A DNA stretch of 64,000 nucleotides from Modicisalibacter sp049808615 (GTDB taxonomy: Bacteria > Pseudomonadota > Gammaproteobacteria > Pseudomonadales > Halomonadaceae). Positions 34,580 through 43,585 of this stretch are shown piece after piece. The DNA lies in contig NZ_JBNCAN010000003.1 in NCBI RefSeq assembly GCF_049808615.1, positions 1 through 64,000 on the forward strand, given 5' to 3'. Under the pieces are notes generated by a model. It did no database searches. It was not told the origin of the DNA and saw nothing but the letters and a program-made list of their open reading frames with translations. How positions within the stretch are numbered: position 1 is the first letter of the stretch; the number at the start of each line of letters is the position of its first letter. Both the position numbers and the translations under genes were made by a program.

Positions 34580-34726
34580 ATGGCTTCTCATCATCGCCAT
34601 CGTCCCGATGGCCCCTGCCATTTTTCATTGATGTCCCTGTCGGCGAAAAAGCGCCTGGCCGTGGCGTTGGCCCCGCTTGCGCTCTTGTGGCTGGCGGTCG
34701 CCTGGGCCACCGGGAGCTTTGGCTGA
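34580..34726 (+). CDS. tiny histidine-rich single-span membrane protein (48 aa)
   Basis: An open frame of 48 residues starting MASHHRHRPDGPCHFS, then one hydrophobic span (VALAPLALLWLAVAWA). Its TGA overlaps the aztA ATG (TGATG), implying translational coupling. GGCGG is weakly placed upstream. The histidine/cysteine head followed by a membrane span, next to a zinc importer, suggests a metal-binding accessory, but this is inference. It is not recognised as a named family. Confidence 0.5.
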   Translation: MASHHRHRPDGPCHFSLMSLSAKKRLAVALAPLALLWLAVAWATGSFG

Positions 34727-35451
34727 TGTCGCGACTGCATCTGCAAGATGTGCACCTGGCCCAAGGCGGGCGCAGCGTGCTCGAAGGGCTCACCGGGAGC
34801 TTTCAAGATGGGGCCATCACCGCATTGATCGGTGCCAATGGTGCAGGCAAAAGCACCTTGATTCAATCGATCATGGGCTTGCTGCCACCGATGGCCGGTC
34901 GCATCGAGTGCCACGTGCCGAGAGAGCGTCGTGCCTGGCTGCCTCAGCAGTTGGCCCTGGACCTGAGCTTTCCCATGAGCGTCGAGGAGCTGGTGATGAC
35001 CGGCACCTGGCCCAGTCACGGGGCCTTGAAAGGCTACTGCGCCGCGCACTATCGCAAGGCTCGGGAGATCATGGCGCGCTTGGGCATTTCGCAGCTTGCC
35101 CATCGCCCGCTCGGTGAGCTTTCCGGGGGCCAGCGCCAGCGAGTGCTGCTCGGTCGTACGTTGATGCAGGAGGCTGAGTTGCTGTTGCTCGACGAGCCCT
35201 TTGCCAACGTCGACAGCGATACCGTCGAGGTGCTCACTCAGGTGCTGCGCGACATGGCCGCGGCGGGGACTACTCTCATCATCGTGCTGCACGATCTCGA
35301 GCAGTTGGCGCGACTGGCCGACTGCGTGCTGCTGCTCGCCCAAGGCAAGGGTGAGTGGTTCACGCCCCAGACGCTTCTCGAGCACTATGGACGAACACCG
35401 CTTACCGGTACTGCGCTGTCTTCACTTGATTTGCGCGGGGCGGCCTCATGA
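34726..35451 (+). CDS. aztA: zinc ABC transporter ATP-binding protein, AztA-like
   Basis: A 241-residue ABC ATPase with Walker A GANGAGKST, Q-loop LPQQL, signature LSGGQRQR, Walker B LLLLDEPFANVD and switch His in IVLHDLEQ. It energises the metal importer formed with the next two genes (ATGA overlap with aztB). Assignment to AztABC comes mainly from the permease and binding protein. ATG 34726 was chosen because the upstream extension of the frame is a different small gene's territory. Confidence 0.88.
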   Translation: MSRLHLQDVHLAQGGRSVLEGLTGSFQDGAITALIGANGAGKSTLIQSIMGLLPPMAGRIECHVPRERRAWLPQQLALDLSFPMSVEELVMTGTWPSHGALKGYCAAHYRKAREIMARLGISQLAHRPLGELSGGQRQRVLLGRTLMQEAELLLLDEPFANVDSDTVEVLTQVLRDMAAAGTTLIIVLHDLEQLARLADCVLLLAQGKGEWFTPQTLLEHYGRTPLTGTALSSLDLRGAAS

Positions 35452-36371
35452 TCGATACGCTCGATGCGCTACTGTTCGCCCCACTGACGGACTACGGTTT
35501 CATGCGTCGTGCCCTGGTGGCGGGACTGGCGTTGTCCCTGGCCGTACCCTCTCTCGGGGTATTCTTGATGCTGCGCGGCATGAGCCTGATGGGGGATGCC
35601 ATGGCCCATGCGATTCTTCCCGGGGTCGCGCTGGGATTCTTGCTCGCGGGTTTCTCGCTGCCGGCGATGAGTCTGGGCGGCGTGCTCTCGGGTCTGATCG
35701 TCGCCGGCCTGGCCGGCGGGGTGTCGCAGATGACCGGCCACCGGGAGGACTCGGCGATGGCCAGTTTTTATTTGATCTCGCTCGCGGCGGGCGTATTGCT
35801 GGTCTCGTTGGGGGGCAGTAGCGTCGATCTCACCCATGTGCTGTTCGGCTCGATCCTGGCGGTAGACTCGAGCGCTCTGCTGCTCATCGCCACGGTCTGC
35901 AGCCTGACGGTGCTATTGCTGGCGCTGATGTTCCGCGCCCTGGTGGTCGAATGCCTCGATCCGCTGTTCCTGCGCGGTCAGGGCGTGCATAGCGGTCTGA
36001 TTCACGGGTTGTTCCTGGGCCTGGTGGTGCTCAACCTGACCGCCGGCTTCCAGACCCTGGGCACGCTAATGGCGGTGGGTCTGATGATGCTGCCGGCAAC
36101 CGCCGCGCGCTTCTGGTCCAAGCGCCTGGAGGGCTTGATAGGCCTGGCCATCCTCATCGCCATGCTGGCCAGCACCGGAGGCTTGTTGCTCTCCTATCAT
36201 CTTGGCTTGCCCTCCGGCCCCTGCATTATCCTGCTGGCGGGCATCGCCTATCTGTTCTCGGCGTTATGCGGTCGTCACAATAGCGTATTGGCGCGTCTGC
36301 GCCGTCCCGGGGCAGCCACCGAAACACCCCATACCGAAGAATCGCCCCCCTCCCATCACAGGACGATATGA
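35448..36371 (+). CDS. aztB: zinc ABC transporter permease, AztB-like
   Basis: A 307-residue ABC-3 family permease with eight or nine helices. Motifs are FMRRALVAGLALSLAVP, LRGMSLMGDAMAHAILPGVALG (the coupling helix region), GSSVDLTHVLFGS and FQTLGTLMAVGLMMLPA. The wording closely follows AztB proteins more than ZnuB. It forms the membrane channel of the importer. It overlaps both neighbours by ATGA junctions, so the operon is tightly coupled. Confidence 0.88.
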   Translation: MIDTLDALLFAPLTDYGFMRRALVAGLALSLAVPSLGVFLMLRGMSLMGDAMAHAILPGVALGFLLAGFSLPAMSLGGVLSGLIVAGLAGGVSQMTGHREDSAMASFYLISLAAGVLLVSLGGSSVDLTHVLFGSILAVDSSALLLIATVCSLTVLLLALMFRALVVECLDPLFLRGQGVHSGLIHGLFLGLVVLNLTAGFQTLGTLMAVGLMMLPATAARFWSKRLEGLIGLAILIAMLASTGGLLLSYHLGLPSGPCIILLAGIAYLFSALCGRHNSVLARLRRPGAATETPHTEESPPSHHRTI

Positions 36372-37303
36372 TGCGCAAATCCTTGGCTCTCGCCCTATTG
36401 CTGGCGCTAAGTCTAAACGTTACCCAAGCTGCGGAACCGCTACGAGTGGTGACAAGCTTCAGCATTCTCGCCGATATGGCCAAACAGGTCGGGGGGGAGC
36501 AGGTCGACGTGACCTCCCTGGTGGCGCCGAACAGCGATATCCACGCCTTCTCCCCCAGCCCCACCCAGGCGCGCAGCCTCGGCCAGGCGGACATTCTCAT
36601 CTTCAATGGCCTGCAACTCGAAGGCTGGTTGAAGCGTCTTATCGACGCCAGTGACTACGCCGGTGTCCGGGTAACCGCCAGCGATGGCATCACGCCCCTG
36701 GTCAGCGACGGTCATGCTTCCGGCGCTTCGGAAGACGAGCATGAGGATGGCCACGATCACGGCCACGGTGAAGCCGACCCGCATGCCTGGCTGGATGTGG
36801 CCCGGGCACAGCAGTATGTCGTCAATATTCGCGAAGGGCTGATCGAGGCCGATCCAAGCAACGCCGCGCGCTATCGTGACAACGCAGAGCGTTACCTCGA
36901 GCAGCTCGAGGAGCTCGATCAGGATATTCGCGCCTCGATGGCTGCAATCCCCGAGGCACAGCGCGTCGTGGTCACCGGCCACCAGGCCTTCGGCTATTTC
37001 GCCGATGCTTACCATGTGCGTTTTCTATCCCCGGCAGGGCTGAGCACGGCGGCAGCGCCTTCCGCTGCGGACATGGCGCGACTGATCGATGTCATACGCG
37101 ACAATCAAGTGCCGGCACTGTTTCTCGAGAACAACGCCAATCCGGGCATCATTGAGCAACTCGCCGAAGAAACCGGCCTGCCCATTGCCGGTACACTCTA
37201 CTCCGGCGCGCTGGCCAGCGATGGCGAAGCCAGCACCTATGTCGGCATGATGCGCCATAATGCAACGCTGCTAAGTAAGGGCTTGACGACCAACGCCGAC
37301 TGA
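36368..37303 (+). CDS. aztC: zinc ABC transporter substrate-binding protein, AztC-like
   Basis: A 311-residue cluster A-I metal-binding protein with a signal peptide (KSLALALLLALSLNVTQA). It has candidate ligands in SDIHAFSPSP (His), a histidine-rich flexible loop GHDHGHGEADPHAWLD, TGHQAFGYFA, and a late Glu/Asp. The short His loop and FNGLQLEGWLKRLIDAS resemble AztC. It captures Zn2+ in the periplasm. Manganese specificity (MntA/SitA type) is less likely given the His loop. No clear Zur box could be seen upstream of the operon. Confidence 0.85.
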   Translation: MMRKSLALALLLALSLNVTQAAEPLRVVTSFSILADMAKQVGGEQVDVTSLVAPNSDIHAFSPSPTQARSLGQADILIFNGLQLEGWLKRLIDASDYAGVRVTASDGITPLVSDGHASGASEDEHEDGHDHGHGEADPHAWLDVARAQQYVVNIREGLIEADPSNAARYRDNAERYLEQLEELDQDIRASMAAIPEAQRVVVTGHQAFGYFADAYHVRFLSPAGLSTAAAPSAADMARLIDVIRDNQVPALFLENNANPGIIEQLAEETGLPIAGTLYSGALASDGEASTYVGMMRHNATLLSKGLTTNAD

Positions 37304-37346
37304 CGGGAACTCCAAACCAGACCCGAGAAGGACGACGCTTCGCACC

Positions 37347-38012
37347 ATGCTGCGACTAACCAGCATCACCAAGACATACCCGACACCGCAGGGACCGCTC
37401 AAGGTGCTGGATGAGGTCGATTTGACCCTTGCAGCCGGCGAAAGCCTGGCCTTGATGGGGGAGTCCGGCAGCGGCAAATCGACCCTCCTGCACCTGGCAG
37501 CAGGGCTGGATCTGCCGGACGACGGCAGCGTGCATCTCGGTGCTCAGCGTCTTTCGGCCTTGAGCGAGACAAAGCGTGCCGCGCTACGTCGTGATCAACT
37601 GGGGCTGGTGTTTCAGCAATTCCATCTGGTACCGAGCCTGTCGGTGCGGGACAACCTTACCCTGCAGGCACGACTTGCGGGGCGCGAGGACGATGCCTGG
37701 ACCGAGCATCTGCTCACACGTCTTGGGCTTGCCGAATTCGCCGCGCGCTATCCGGAGCAGCTTTCCGGCGGGCAGCAACAGCGCCTGGCCATCGGCCGCG
37801 CGCTGGCGCCGAAACCGCGCCTTCTATTGGCGGACGAACCCACCGGCAACCTCGACGAGGCTGCCGCGGATCAGGTGCTGGACTTACTGCAGACGCTGAT
37901 CGATGAAAGCGGCTGTGCATTGTTGATGGTCACTCACAGCGCCCGAGTCGCCGCGCCCATGCAGCGCCATCTGATGCTCCAACGCGGCCGGCTGATGGAC
38001 ATGCCCCAGTGA
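37347..38012 (+). CDS. ABC transporter ATP-binding protein, LolD/AttE-like
   Basis: A 221-residue ATPase of the MacB/LolD group with Walker A GESGSGKST, Q-loop VFQQFHLVPSLSV, signature LSGGQQQR and Walker B LLADEPTGNLD. It overlaps the permease gene by ATGA. With the next two genes it forms the layout ATPase, large FtsX permease, CrtC/AttH-like exported protein, known as the AttEFGH system in Agrobacterium. The transported molecule is unknown; mechanotransmission on a lipoprotein or lipid is typical of this ATPase class. Confidence 0.85.
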   Translation: MLRLTSITKTYPTPQGPLKVLDEVDLTLAAGESLALMGESGSGKSTLLHLAAGLDLPDDGSVHLGAQRLSALSETKRAALRRDQLGLVFQQFHLVPSLSVRDNLTLQARLAGREDDAWTEHLLTRLGLAEFAARYPEQLSGGQQQRLAIGRALAPKPRLLLADEPTGNLDEAAADQVLDLLQTLIDESGCALLMVTHSARVAAPMQRHLMLQRGRLMDMPQ

Positions 38013-40507
38013 ATACCGGCTCATCAAGCGTGCTGCGCACGACCCTTGCGACCCTGCTGTCGCACTACCGACGCCATCCGGGTCAGCTAATCATGCTATT
38101 GCTGGGGCTCTGGGTCGCCAGTGCCCTCTGGAGCGGTGTGCAGGCCATCAATGCCTCGGCCCGAGAAAGCTACGCCCGGGCCGAGGCGCTATTCAGCGCG
38201 GACCTCGATCGTATCGAGCGCCGCGATGGTGCGGCCCTGACGATAGACGACTATCTCACCCTTCGGCGCGCCGGCCTGCCTGTCTCACCGATCATCGAGG
38301 GTGAGTTGTCCTTGGCCAAAGGCGAGAGCCTGACGCTGATCGGTATCGAGCCCTTGAGCCTGCCCGGTGGCGGGCCCCTGGCGCAGCAGGATGGTGATGC
38401 AGACTCCCTTCGCAACTGGTTGATTCCGCCTTATCGCGTGCGGGTCGCACCGGACAGCCTCGAAAAGGCCCGCATGCTTGACGATTTGCCACCGCTAGAG
38501 CTCGATCCCGATCTGCCTCCGGCAACGCTGGTAACCGATATCGCCGTCGCTACTCGGCTACTGAACATGGACCGGCGCATCACGCGACTGGTGATTGCGC
38601 CGGATCGGAAGATCGAACTACCACCGGCATTCCTGCGCATCTCAACGGAAGCGCTGGCCTCGCCGGGGCAGCTCGCCGACAGTTTCCATCTCAATCTCAC
38701 CGCCATGGGCCTGCTGGCTTTGGTAGTGGGGCTATTCATCGTGCATGCCGCCCTGGGGCTGGCGCTGGAGCAGCGTCTGGGCTTGCTGCGCACCCTGTGC
38801 GCCTTAGGGGTGCCGGCGCGGACGCTGATCCTGGCACTGGGGCTGGAACTGTTGCTGATGGGGTTGATCGGCGCGCTGCTGGGTATCGTGAGCGGTGTCA
38901 TCTTGGCACAGTTGCTGTTGCCGGACGTGGCGGCGACCCTGGATGCACTTTACGACACCACGGTCAGCGGTACGCTGGCCCTGCCTTGGCACTATTGGCT
39001 GGGGGGCCTTGCCATCACGCTTGGGGGGCTTTTCAGTGCCGGGGCCAGCATGCTGTGGCGCGCCGCCCGGGTGAACGTGTTGGCCCTGGGCCAGGCCCAA
39101 GTCTGGCGCTCTCGCCTGCGTGGCCAATTGCGGCTGCAGGCGTTGCTCGGCGGCGGATTGCTGGCGGGCGCTGCGCTTTTATGGTGGCAATTGAGCAGGC
39201 CTGGCGGCCATCAGGAGTTGGCCTTGGGCTTTACCTTGGTAGCGTTGTTGCTGCTGGGAACTGCGCTTTGGTTGCCGCCCTTGCTAGCGGGTGTGCTTGG
39301 TTTGCTGGCCAGACGTCTGCCCCGGCGTGCCGCGCTACTACAATGGAGCCTGGCCGATCTGCAGTTGCAGCTTCCACAACTTTCCTTGGCGATGATGGCC
39401 TTGCTGCTGGCCCTTTCTGCCAATCTGGGGGTAGGCAGCATGGTGGGTGGCTTCCGTTTGACCTTTCTTGACTGGCTCGATCAGCGCTTGCTGGCGGATC
39501 TCTACGTGCGTCCCTCCGCGGAGCAGTTTGATGATCTTCGATCCTGGCTACAGGAGCGTTCCGAGGTGGCCACCCTGCTGCCAACTCGTTCTGCCGAGAC
39601 CGAGCTGATCGGGAGCGACGCCGACGCCGCGCCGGTCGCACTGTTCGGCATCGTTCCGGAGCCCATTCTGCGTCGCCACTGGCCGCTGCTCGACACCCTG
39701 GAAGGTCGTGAGGCCGCCTGGGATGCACTGAATCAGGGAGCGATCTTCATCAACGAGCAGTTGGCTCGACGACAGGGCTTTGAAACCGGCGATACACTGC
39801 AATTGAAAAGTCCGACGGGGCTGATCACCTTGAACATTGCGGCCGTCTATCCGGATTATGGCAACCCGCGCGGCGAGATCGCACTGCCGGTGTCGCGTCT
39901 GGCCGAAGCGTTCAAGGCGCCTCCGGGTACGCTAGGCGTGGTGCTGGCGCCCACGGATGACCGGTCACAGACCCTTGAACGCCTGCAGAATGCGTTGCGC
40001 GAACGTTTTCGCCTGACCAGCGAAGGAACAGATGGGACGCCGCTGATCGATCAACAGGCGCTCAAGCAGGTGGCTACCGAGGTATTCGAACGTACCTTCA
40101 CCATCACTCGTGCGCTCAATGTGCTGACCCTGGGCGTCGCCGGGCTGGCGCTGCTGACCACTCTGCTGGCTCAGGCCGAGGCGCGCCGCGCCCAACTGGC
40201 CCCGCTTTGGGCGCTGGGTGTGGCCCGACGCCAACTGGTCCTGCTCCAGCTCGGTCAACTGGTGATGGCTGCCCTGGGCACCGCGCTATTGGCGATCCCC
40301 TTGGGACTACTGCTGACCGGTGCCCTGGTAGCGGTCATCAACGTGGCCGCCTTTGGCTGGCGTTTGCCACTGCATGTGTTCCCCGGGCAAATGATCGTGA
40401 CCGTTACACTGGCGGTGGCCGTCGCGGCTCTGGCTGCTCTGATTCCAGCCTGGCGCCTGTGGCGTGTGCCGCCGCGCCAGCTATTGCAGGAGTTCGCCGC
40501 CGCATGA
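38009..40507 (+). CDS. FtsX-type ABC permease, AttF-AttG fusion
   Basis: An 832-residue permease with an N-terminal helix, a large periplasmic domain, three helices (about 230-350), a middle pair of helices, a second periplasmic domain, and three C-terminal helices (about 690-820). Thus there are two FtsX units in one chain, equivalent to separate AttF and AttG. The N-terminus and C-terminus are cytoplasmic. It overlaps the next gene by ATGA. This class usually extracts or remodels envelope lipids or lipoproteins and does not pump small solutes. Confidence 0.82.
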   Translation: MNTGSSSVLRTTLATLLSHYRRHPGQLIMLLLGLWVASALWSGVQAINASARESYARAEALFSADLDRIERRDGAALTIDDYLTLRRAGLPVSPIIEGELSLAKGESLTLIGIEPLSLPGGGPLAQQDGDADSLRNWLIPPYRVRVAPDSLEKARMLDDLPPLELDPDLPPATLVTDIAVATRLLNMDRRITRLVIAPDRKIELPPAFLRISTEALASPGQLADSFHLNLTAMGLLALVVGLFIVHAALGLALEQRLGLLRTLCALGVPARTLILALGLELLLMGLIGALLGIVSGVILAQLLLPDVAATLDALYDTTVSGTLALPWHYWLGGLAITLGGLFSAGASMLWRAARVNVLALGQAQVWRSRLRGQLRLQALLGGGLLAGAALLWWQLSRPGGHQELALGFTLVALLLLGTALWLPPLLAGVLGLLARRLPRRAALLQWSLADLQLQLPQLSLAMMALLLALSANLGVGSMVGGFRLTFLDWLDQRLLADLYVRPSAEQFDDLRSWLQERSEVATLLPTRSAETELIGSDADAAPVALFGIVPEPILRRHWPLLDTLEGREAAWDALNQGAIFINEQLARRQGFETGDTLQLKSPTGLITLNIAAVYPDYGNPRGEIALPVSRLAEAFKAPPGTLGVVLAPTDDRSQTLERLQNALRERFRLTSEGTDGTPLIDQQALKQVATEVFERTFTITRALNVLTLGVAGLALLTTLLAQAEARRAQLAPLWALGVARRQLVLLQLGQLVMAALGTALLAIPLGLLLTGALVAVINVAAFGWRLPLHVFPGQMIVTVTLAVAVAALAALIPAWRLWRVPPRQLLQEFAAA

Positions 40508-41619
40508 AGCGTCTTCTGATCGCCTTCTCGCTGGTTATCGCCGCGCTGCTGATCGGCTGGCAGCTCTGGCCCGAGGACGCGCCATCCACCACGAGCTATG
40601 CAGGACTGGGGGAAAGTGTTGGCGACTTTCGTCAGGCGCGACCCGGCACGGAACTGAATTTCCCCGCCGATCATGGACCGCATCCGGACTATCGCATCGA
40701 ATGGTGGTATCTGACCGCCAATCTCATCGCAGAGGATGGGCGGCATTTTGGCGTGCAGTGGACTTTGTTCCGTCAGGCGATGGCGCCTACCGATCCACAA
40801 TCGGAAAGCGAAATCCCCTGGGCCAGCCGCCAACTCTGGATGGCCCACGCAGCACTGTCGACGCCCAAGGATCACCGCTTCAGCGAACGCTTCGCCCGGG
40901 GAGGTATCGGCCAGGCCGGGGTTGATGCAACACCTTTCGATGCCTGGATCGATGACTGGTCGCTAAGTACAGTGGACGGCACCGCAGGCTTCGATCACTT
41001 GAAGGTAACGGCGCAAGGGTCGGATTTTGGCTATCGGCTGACGCTTGACGCCGAGGGGCCGCTGGTACGCCATGGTGAGCAAGGATTCAGTCAGAAATCC
41101 GCCGATGGTCAGGGCTCGATGTATTACAGTCAGCCGTTCTTTCACGTCAGCGGCGAGATACGGGTCGATGACAAGCCTATCGCCGTCACCGGTCGCGCCT
41201 GGCTGGATCGGGAGTGGAGCAGCCAATTGCTGGGGCCGACCCAGAGCGGCTGGGACTGGTTCTCGCTGCATCTTGCCAACGGTGCCAAGCTGATGGCATT
41301 TCGCTTGCGTGGCGGGGGCGAGGATGGAAACCAGAGCTATCTCTCCGGCAGCTGGATCACCCCTCAGGGTGACGCAATCCCTCTTGAAGGCGATGAACTG
41401 CGCTTGACCCCGCTTGAGTACCAGAAGGTGGCAGAACGTGAATTACCCACTCGCTGGCGTGTAGAAGTACCCGAACGACATCTCGATGTAGAGGTGCGCG
41501 CCCGCCATCCGAATCAGTGGATGGACACCTCCTTCGCCTATTGGGAAGGCATGGTAAAGGTCAGTGGTAGCCATGGCGGTGAGGGGTATCTGGAGATGAC
41601 CGGCTACGCCAGTGAGTGA
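40504..41619 (+). CDS. CrtC/AttH-like lipocalin-fold exported protein
   Basis: A 371-residue protein with an N-terminal signal anchor (KRLLIAFSLVIAALLIGW) and the AttH/CrtC pattern HPDYRIEWWYLTANL, FGVQWTLFR, WMAHAALS, GRAWLDREWSSQ and GWDWFSLHLANG. The fold is a double lipocalin-like barrel. CrtC hydrates carotenoids, but most bacterial members next to AttEF-type ABC genes have unknown lipid-related roles. It is translationally coupled to the permease, so it is likely the periplasmic partner. Confidence 0.82.
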   Translation: MKRLLIAFSLVIAALLIGWQLWPEDAPSTTSYAGLGESVGDFRQARPGTELNFPADHGPHPDYRIEWWYLTANLIAEDGRHFGVQWTLFRQAMAPTDPQSESEIPWASRQLWMAHAALSTPKDHRFSERFARGGIGQAGVDATPFDAWIDDWSLSTVDGTAGFDHLKVTAQGSDFGYRLTLDAEGPLVRHGEQGFSQKSADGQGSMYYSQPFFHVSGEIRVDDKPIAVTGRAWLDREWSSQLLGPTQSGWDWFSLHLANGAKLMAFRLRGGGEDGNQSYLSGSWITPQGDAIPLEGDELRLTPLEYQKVAERELPTRWRVEVPERHLDVEVRARHPNQWMDTSFAYWEGMVKVSGSHGGEGYLEMTGYASE

Positions 41620-41682
41620 GGCGATGACGAGACTAAGCTACGCTAATGTTGACCCATCATCATGAACGAAGAGGAGCAGAAC

Positions 41683-42222
41683 ATGGCGATATTTACCGAA
41701 CAACATCCCGGCGTCGATACCCATGTACCCCCGGAAACCTCCGGCTTCACCCTTAACCATACCATGCTGCGTATCAAGGCTCCCGAGCGCTCTTTGGCCT
41801 TCTATAGCCATGTATTCGGGCTACGCGTGCTGCGCAAGCTGGATTTCCCCGAGATGCAGTTCACGCTGTACTTTCTGGCCCGAGTGGATGTAGACGAGAC
41901 GGTACCCGACGAGATAGGTGAGCGCACTACCTGGACGTTCAGTCGACGAGGCGTACTCGAGCTGACCCATAACTGGGGCACCGAAAACCAGCCCGATTTC
42001 GCCTATCACGACGGCAACGCCGAGCCTCAGGGCTTTGGTCATATCTGCTTCTCGGTGCCGGATCTGTCGACGGCCATGCACTGGCTCGAGAGCAATCAGG
42101 TCGAGTTCGTCAAGCGCCCTGAAGACGGCAAGATGAAGAATGTCGCCTTCGTCAAGGATCCGGATGGCTATTGGATCGAGATCGTCGAGCCGGCGTTGAT
42201 GAGCAAGATGGGCCAAGGCTGA
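41683..42222 (+). CDS. gloA: lactoylglutathione lyase (glyoxalase I)
   Basis: A 179-residue glyoxalase I. It isomerises the hemithioacetal of methylglyoxal and glutathione. Metal ligands are visible: His in LNHTMLRIK, Glu in VLELTHNWG, His in GFGHICFSV and Glu in YWIEIVEP. The form with a long N-terminal lead (FTLNHTM) and insert RVDVDETVPDEIG resembles the longer, often Zn-dependent type. ATG 41683 with GAGGAG upstream is preferred over 41662. Confidence 0.93.
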   Translation: MAIFTEQHPGVDTHVPPETSGFTLNHTMLRIKAPERSLAFYSHVFGLRVLRKLDFPEMQFTLYFLARVDVDETVPDEIGERTTWTFSRRGVLELTHNWGTENQPDFAYHDGNAEPQGFGHICFSVPDLSTAMHWLESNQVEFVKRPEDGKMKNVAFVKDPDGYWIEIVEPALMSKMGQG

Positions 42223-42268
42223 ACAGAGCGGCACGAGGCCGGCGTGAGCCGTGCCCCGTGCTTAACAC

Positions 42269-42481
42269 TCAGTCATTCAGCTTTTTCAGCGTTCCCTCCT
42301 TGTGGGCCGCTACGTGATCGGTCTTGTCGCTCTTGATCTCGTACTGCGGCTCCTCCGGGGAGGCGCGCCGATTGTGGCCCTTGTAGTCGAAATCTTCGGT
42401 GTGCACCTTTGTGATGACGCCACTCACATGACCAGCTTCGGAATTCCAGGTCACATGATCACCTACCTTGAACTTGGCCAT
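42269..42481 (-). CDS. DUF2945 (HVA1/TUDOR-like) small protein
   Basis: A 70-residue basic protein MAKFKVGDHVTWNSEAGHV with GVITKVHT and a C-terminal HKEGTLKKL, matching the DUF2945/hypervirulence-associated TUDOR family. Function is unknown; the fold suggests a small beta-barrel. It starts five bases after the OpuAC-type gene stop, so it is expressed in the same transcript and may be osmotically or substrate induced. Confidence 0.82.
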   Translation of the reverse strand: MAKFKVGDHVTWNSEAGHVSGVITKVHTEDFDYKGHNRRASPEEPQYEIKSDKTDHVAAHKEGTLKKLND

Positions 42482-42485
42482 GGTT

Positions 42486-43457
42486 TTATCCTTCTTGAGA
42501 TAGATCAAACGCTTCCTGCAATGCCGGCCAGGCGGGCTCACCGTTTCTGGTAGTCACCCCTTCAACGAAGGATTTGACCTTTTCCGGGTTCTTCTTGATC
42601 CACTCCAGAGCCACTTCCTCCGGGTCACGATTCTCGAAACCGAAGCCCAGGATCATCTCACTCTGGTCGTCCGCGGAGATCACGACCTGATCGAGAAACT
42701 TGGAGACATTGGGATGAGAGTCGGCAAAATCCTTGTTGAGCAATGTCTTCACATCGCTGCGTCCGCCATTCGGCCCCCACAGATCCTTGGGGTCGTCGAG
42801 GTAGGTAATGTCGTACTCGATGTTCATCCAGTGCGGGGTCCAGCCGCCAAATACGACCCACTCGTCGTTGCTGATGGCGTCTTTCACCACGCTGAGCATG
42901 CCCGGGGTCGATGTCTCGGAAAGATCCCAGTCCCCCAGGCCATAGATATCTTCATCCACTCCACGGTTGAGGATCTCGCTCATTCCCGAGCCGGCCTCGA
43001 TATTGTAGACAGTACGACCGAGACGCTCGGCGAACTCTTCGTTGTCCAGATCTTCGGCGGAGGTCAGCCCCGCCTCGGCGACATAGCTCGGCACCGCGAA
43101 ACCCAGTCGTGCACCGTCGACGTTGTTGCCTAGATCAACGATGGTACCTTTCTCCATGCTCGGATCGTACATGGGCTGCTGGGCGGGCAACCAGGCGGCG
43201 AGAAACGCATCGATCTCGCCCAGATTGAGCGCCTCGTAGGTGATGGTGGAGCCGATCTCCTGCTGGCTGGGCTGATAACCCAGCGCCTCGAGCAGCTTGG
43301 ATGCCATGGCGGTCTTGACGGTGACTCCTGGCCAGGCCGGTGCGGAGAAGCGCACGCTGGCGTCTTCCTGCTGCGCCATGGCGGTAGCGGGAACTACCAA
43401 AGGAAGTGTCAGAAGCGCCGAACCGACAATGAGAGGCAGCGGATAGCGTTTCATCAT
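42486..43457 (-). CDS. glycine betaine/choline ABC substrate-binding protein (OpuAC type)
   Basis: A 323-residue periplasmic binding protein with signal peptide (LIVGSALLTLPLVVPATAMA). The OpuAC/ProX fold shows as RFSAPAWPGVTVKTAMASKL, FLAAWLPAQQPMYD, and the aromatic-box tryptophans WVVFGGWTPHWMN. It binds quaternary amines such as betaine or choline. No permease or ATPase gene is adjacent, so it must pair with components elsewhere or act alone. The upstream region contains a TAAACA-A-TGTTTA palindrome. It is co-transcribed with the DUF2945 gene. Confidence 0.87.
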   Translation of the reverse strand: MMKRYPLPLIVGSALLTLPLVVPATAMAQQEDASVRFSAPAWPGVTVKTAMASKLLEALGYQPSQQEIGSTITYEALNLGEIDAFLAAWLPAQQPMYDPSMEKGTIVDLGNNVDGARLGFAVPSYVAEAGLTSAEDLDNEEFAERLGRTVYNIEAGSGMSEILNRGVDEDIYGLGDWDLSETSTPGMLSVVKDAISNDEWVVFGGWTPHWMNIEYDITYLDDPKDLWGPNGGRSDVKTLLNKDFADSHPNVSKFLDQVVISADDQSEMILGFGFENRDPEEVALEWIKKNPEKVKSFVEGVTTRNGEPAWPALQEAFDLSQEG

Positions 43458-43480
43458 AAAAGAACTCCTTCGCGTTCAAG

Positions 43481-43493
43481 TAAACAATGTTTA
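43481..43493. promoter_or_regulatory. operator-like palindrome upstream of the OpuAC-type gene
   Basis: Perfect 6-1-6 inverted repeat TAAACA-A-TGTTTA, 24 bp upstream of the start codon. It could be a TetR/BetI-type or GntR-type operator; the regulator is not identified. Confidence 0.4.
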
Positions 43494-43585
43494 TTATTTG
43501 CGCCAATGACTATAACACTGTTTTATCGTGAGGCTGGCTACCGCCGTTCTCGGCTCCCGTGCCTTGATAAACCACAACGGAGACG

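Noticed and set aside
34440..34580. Zur box upstream of the zinc importer
   Set aside because: A TGTTAT half-site is present but no matching second half; too weak to report as a site.
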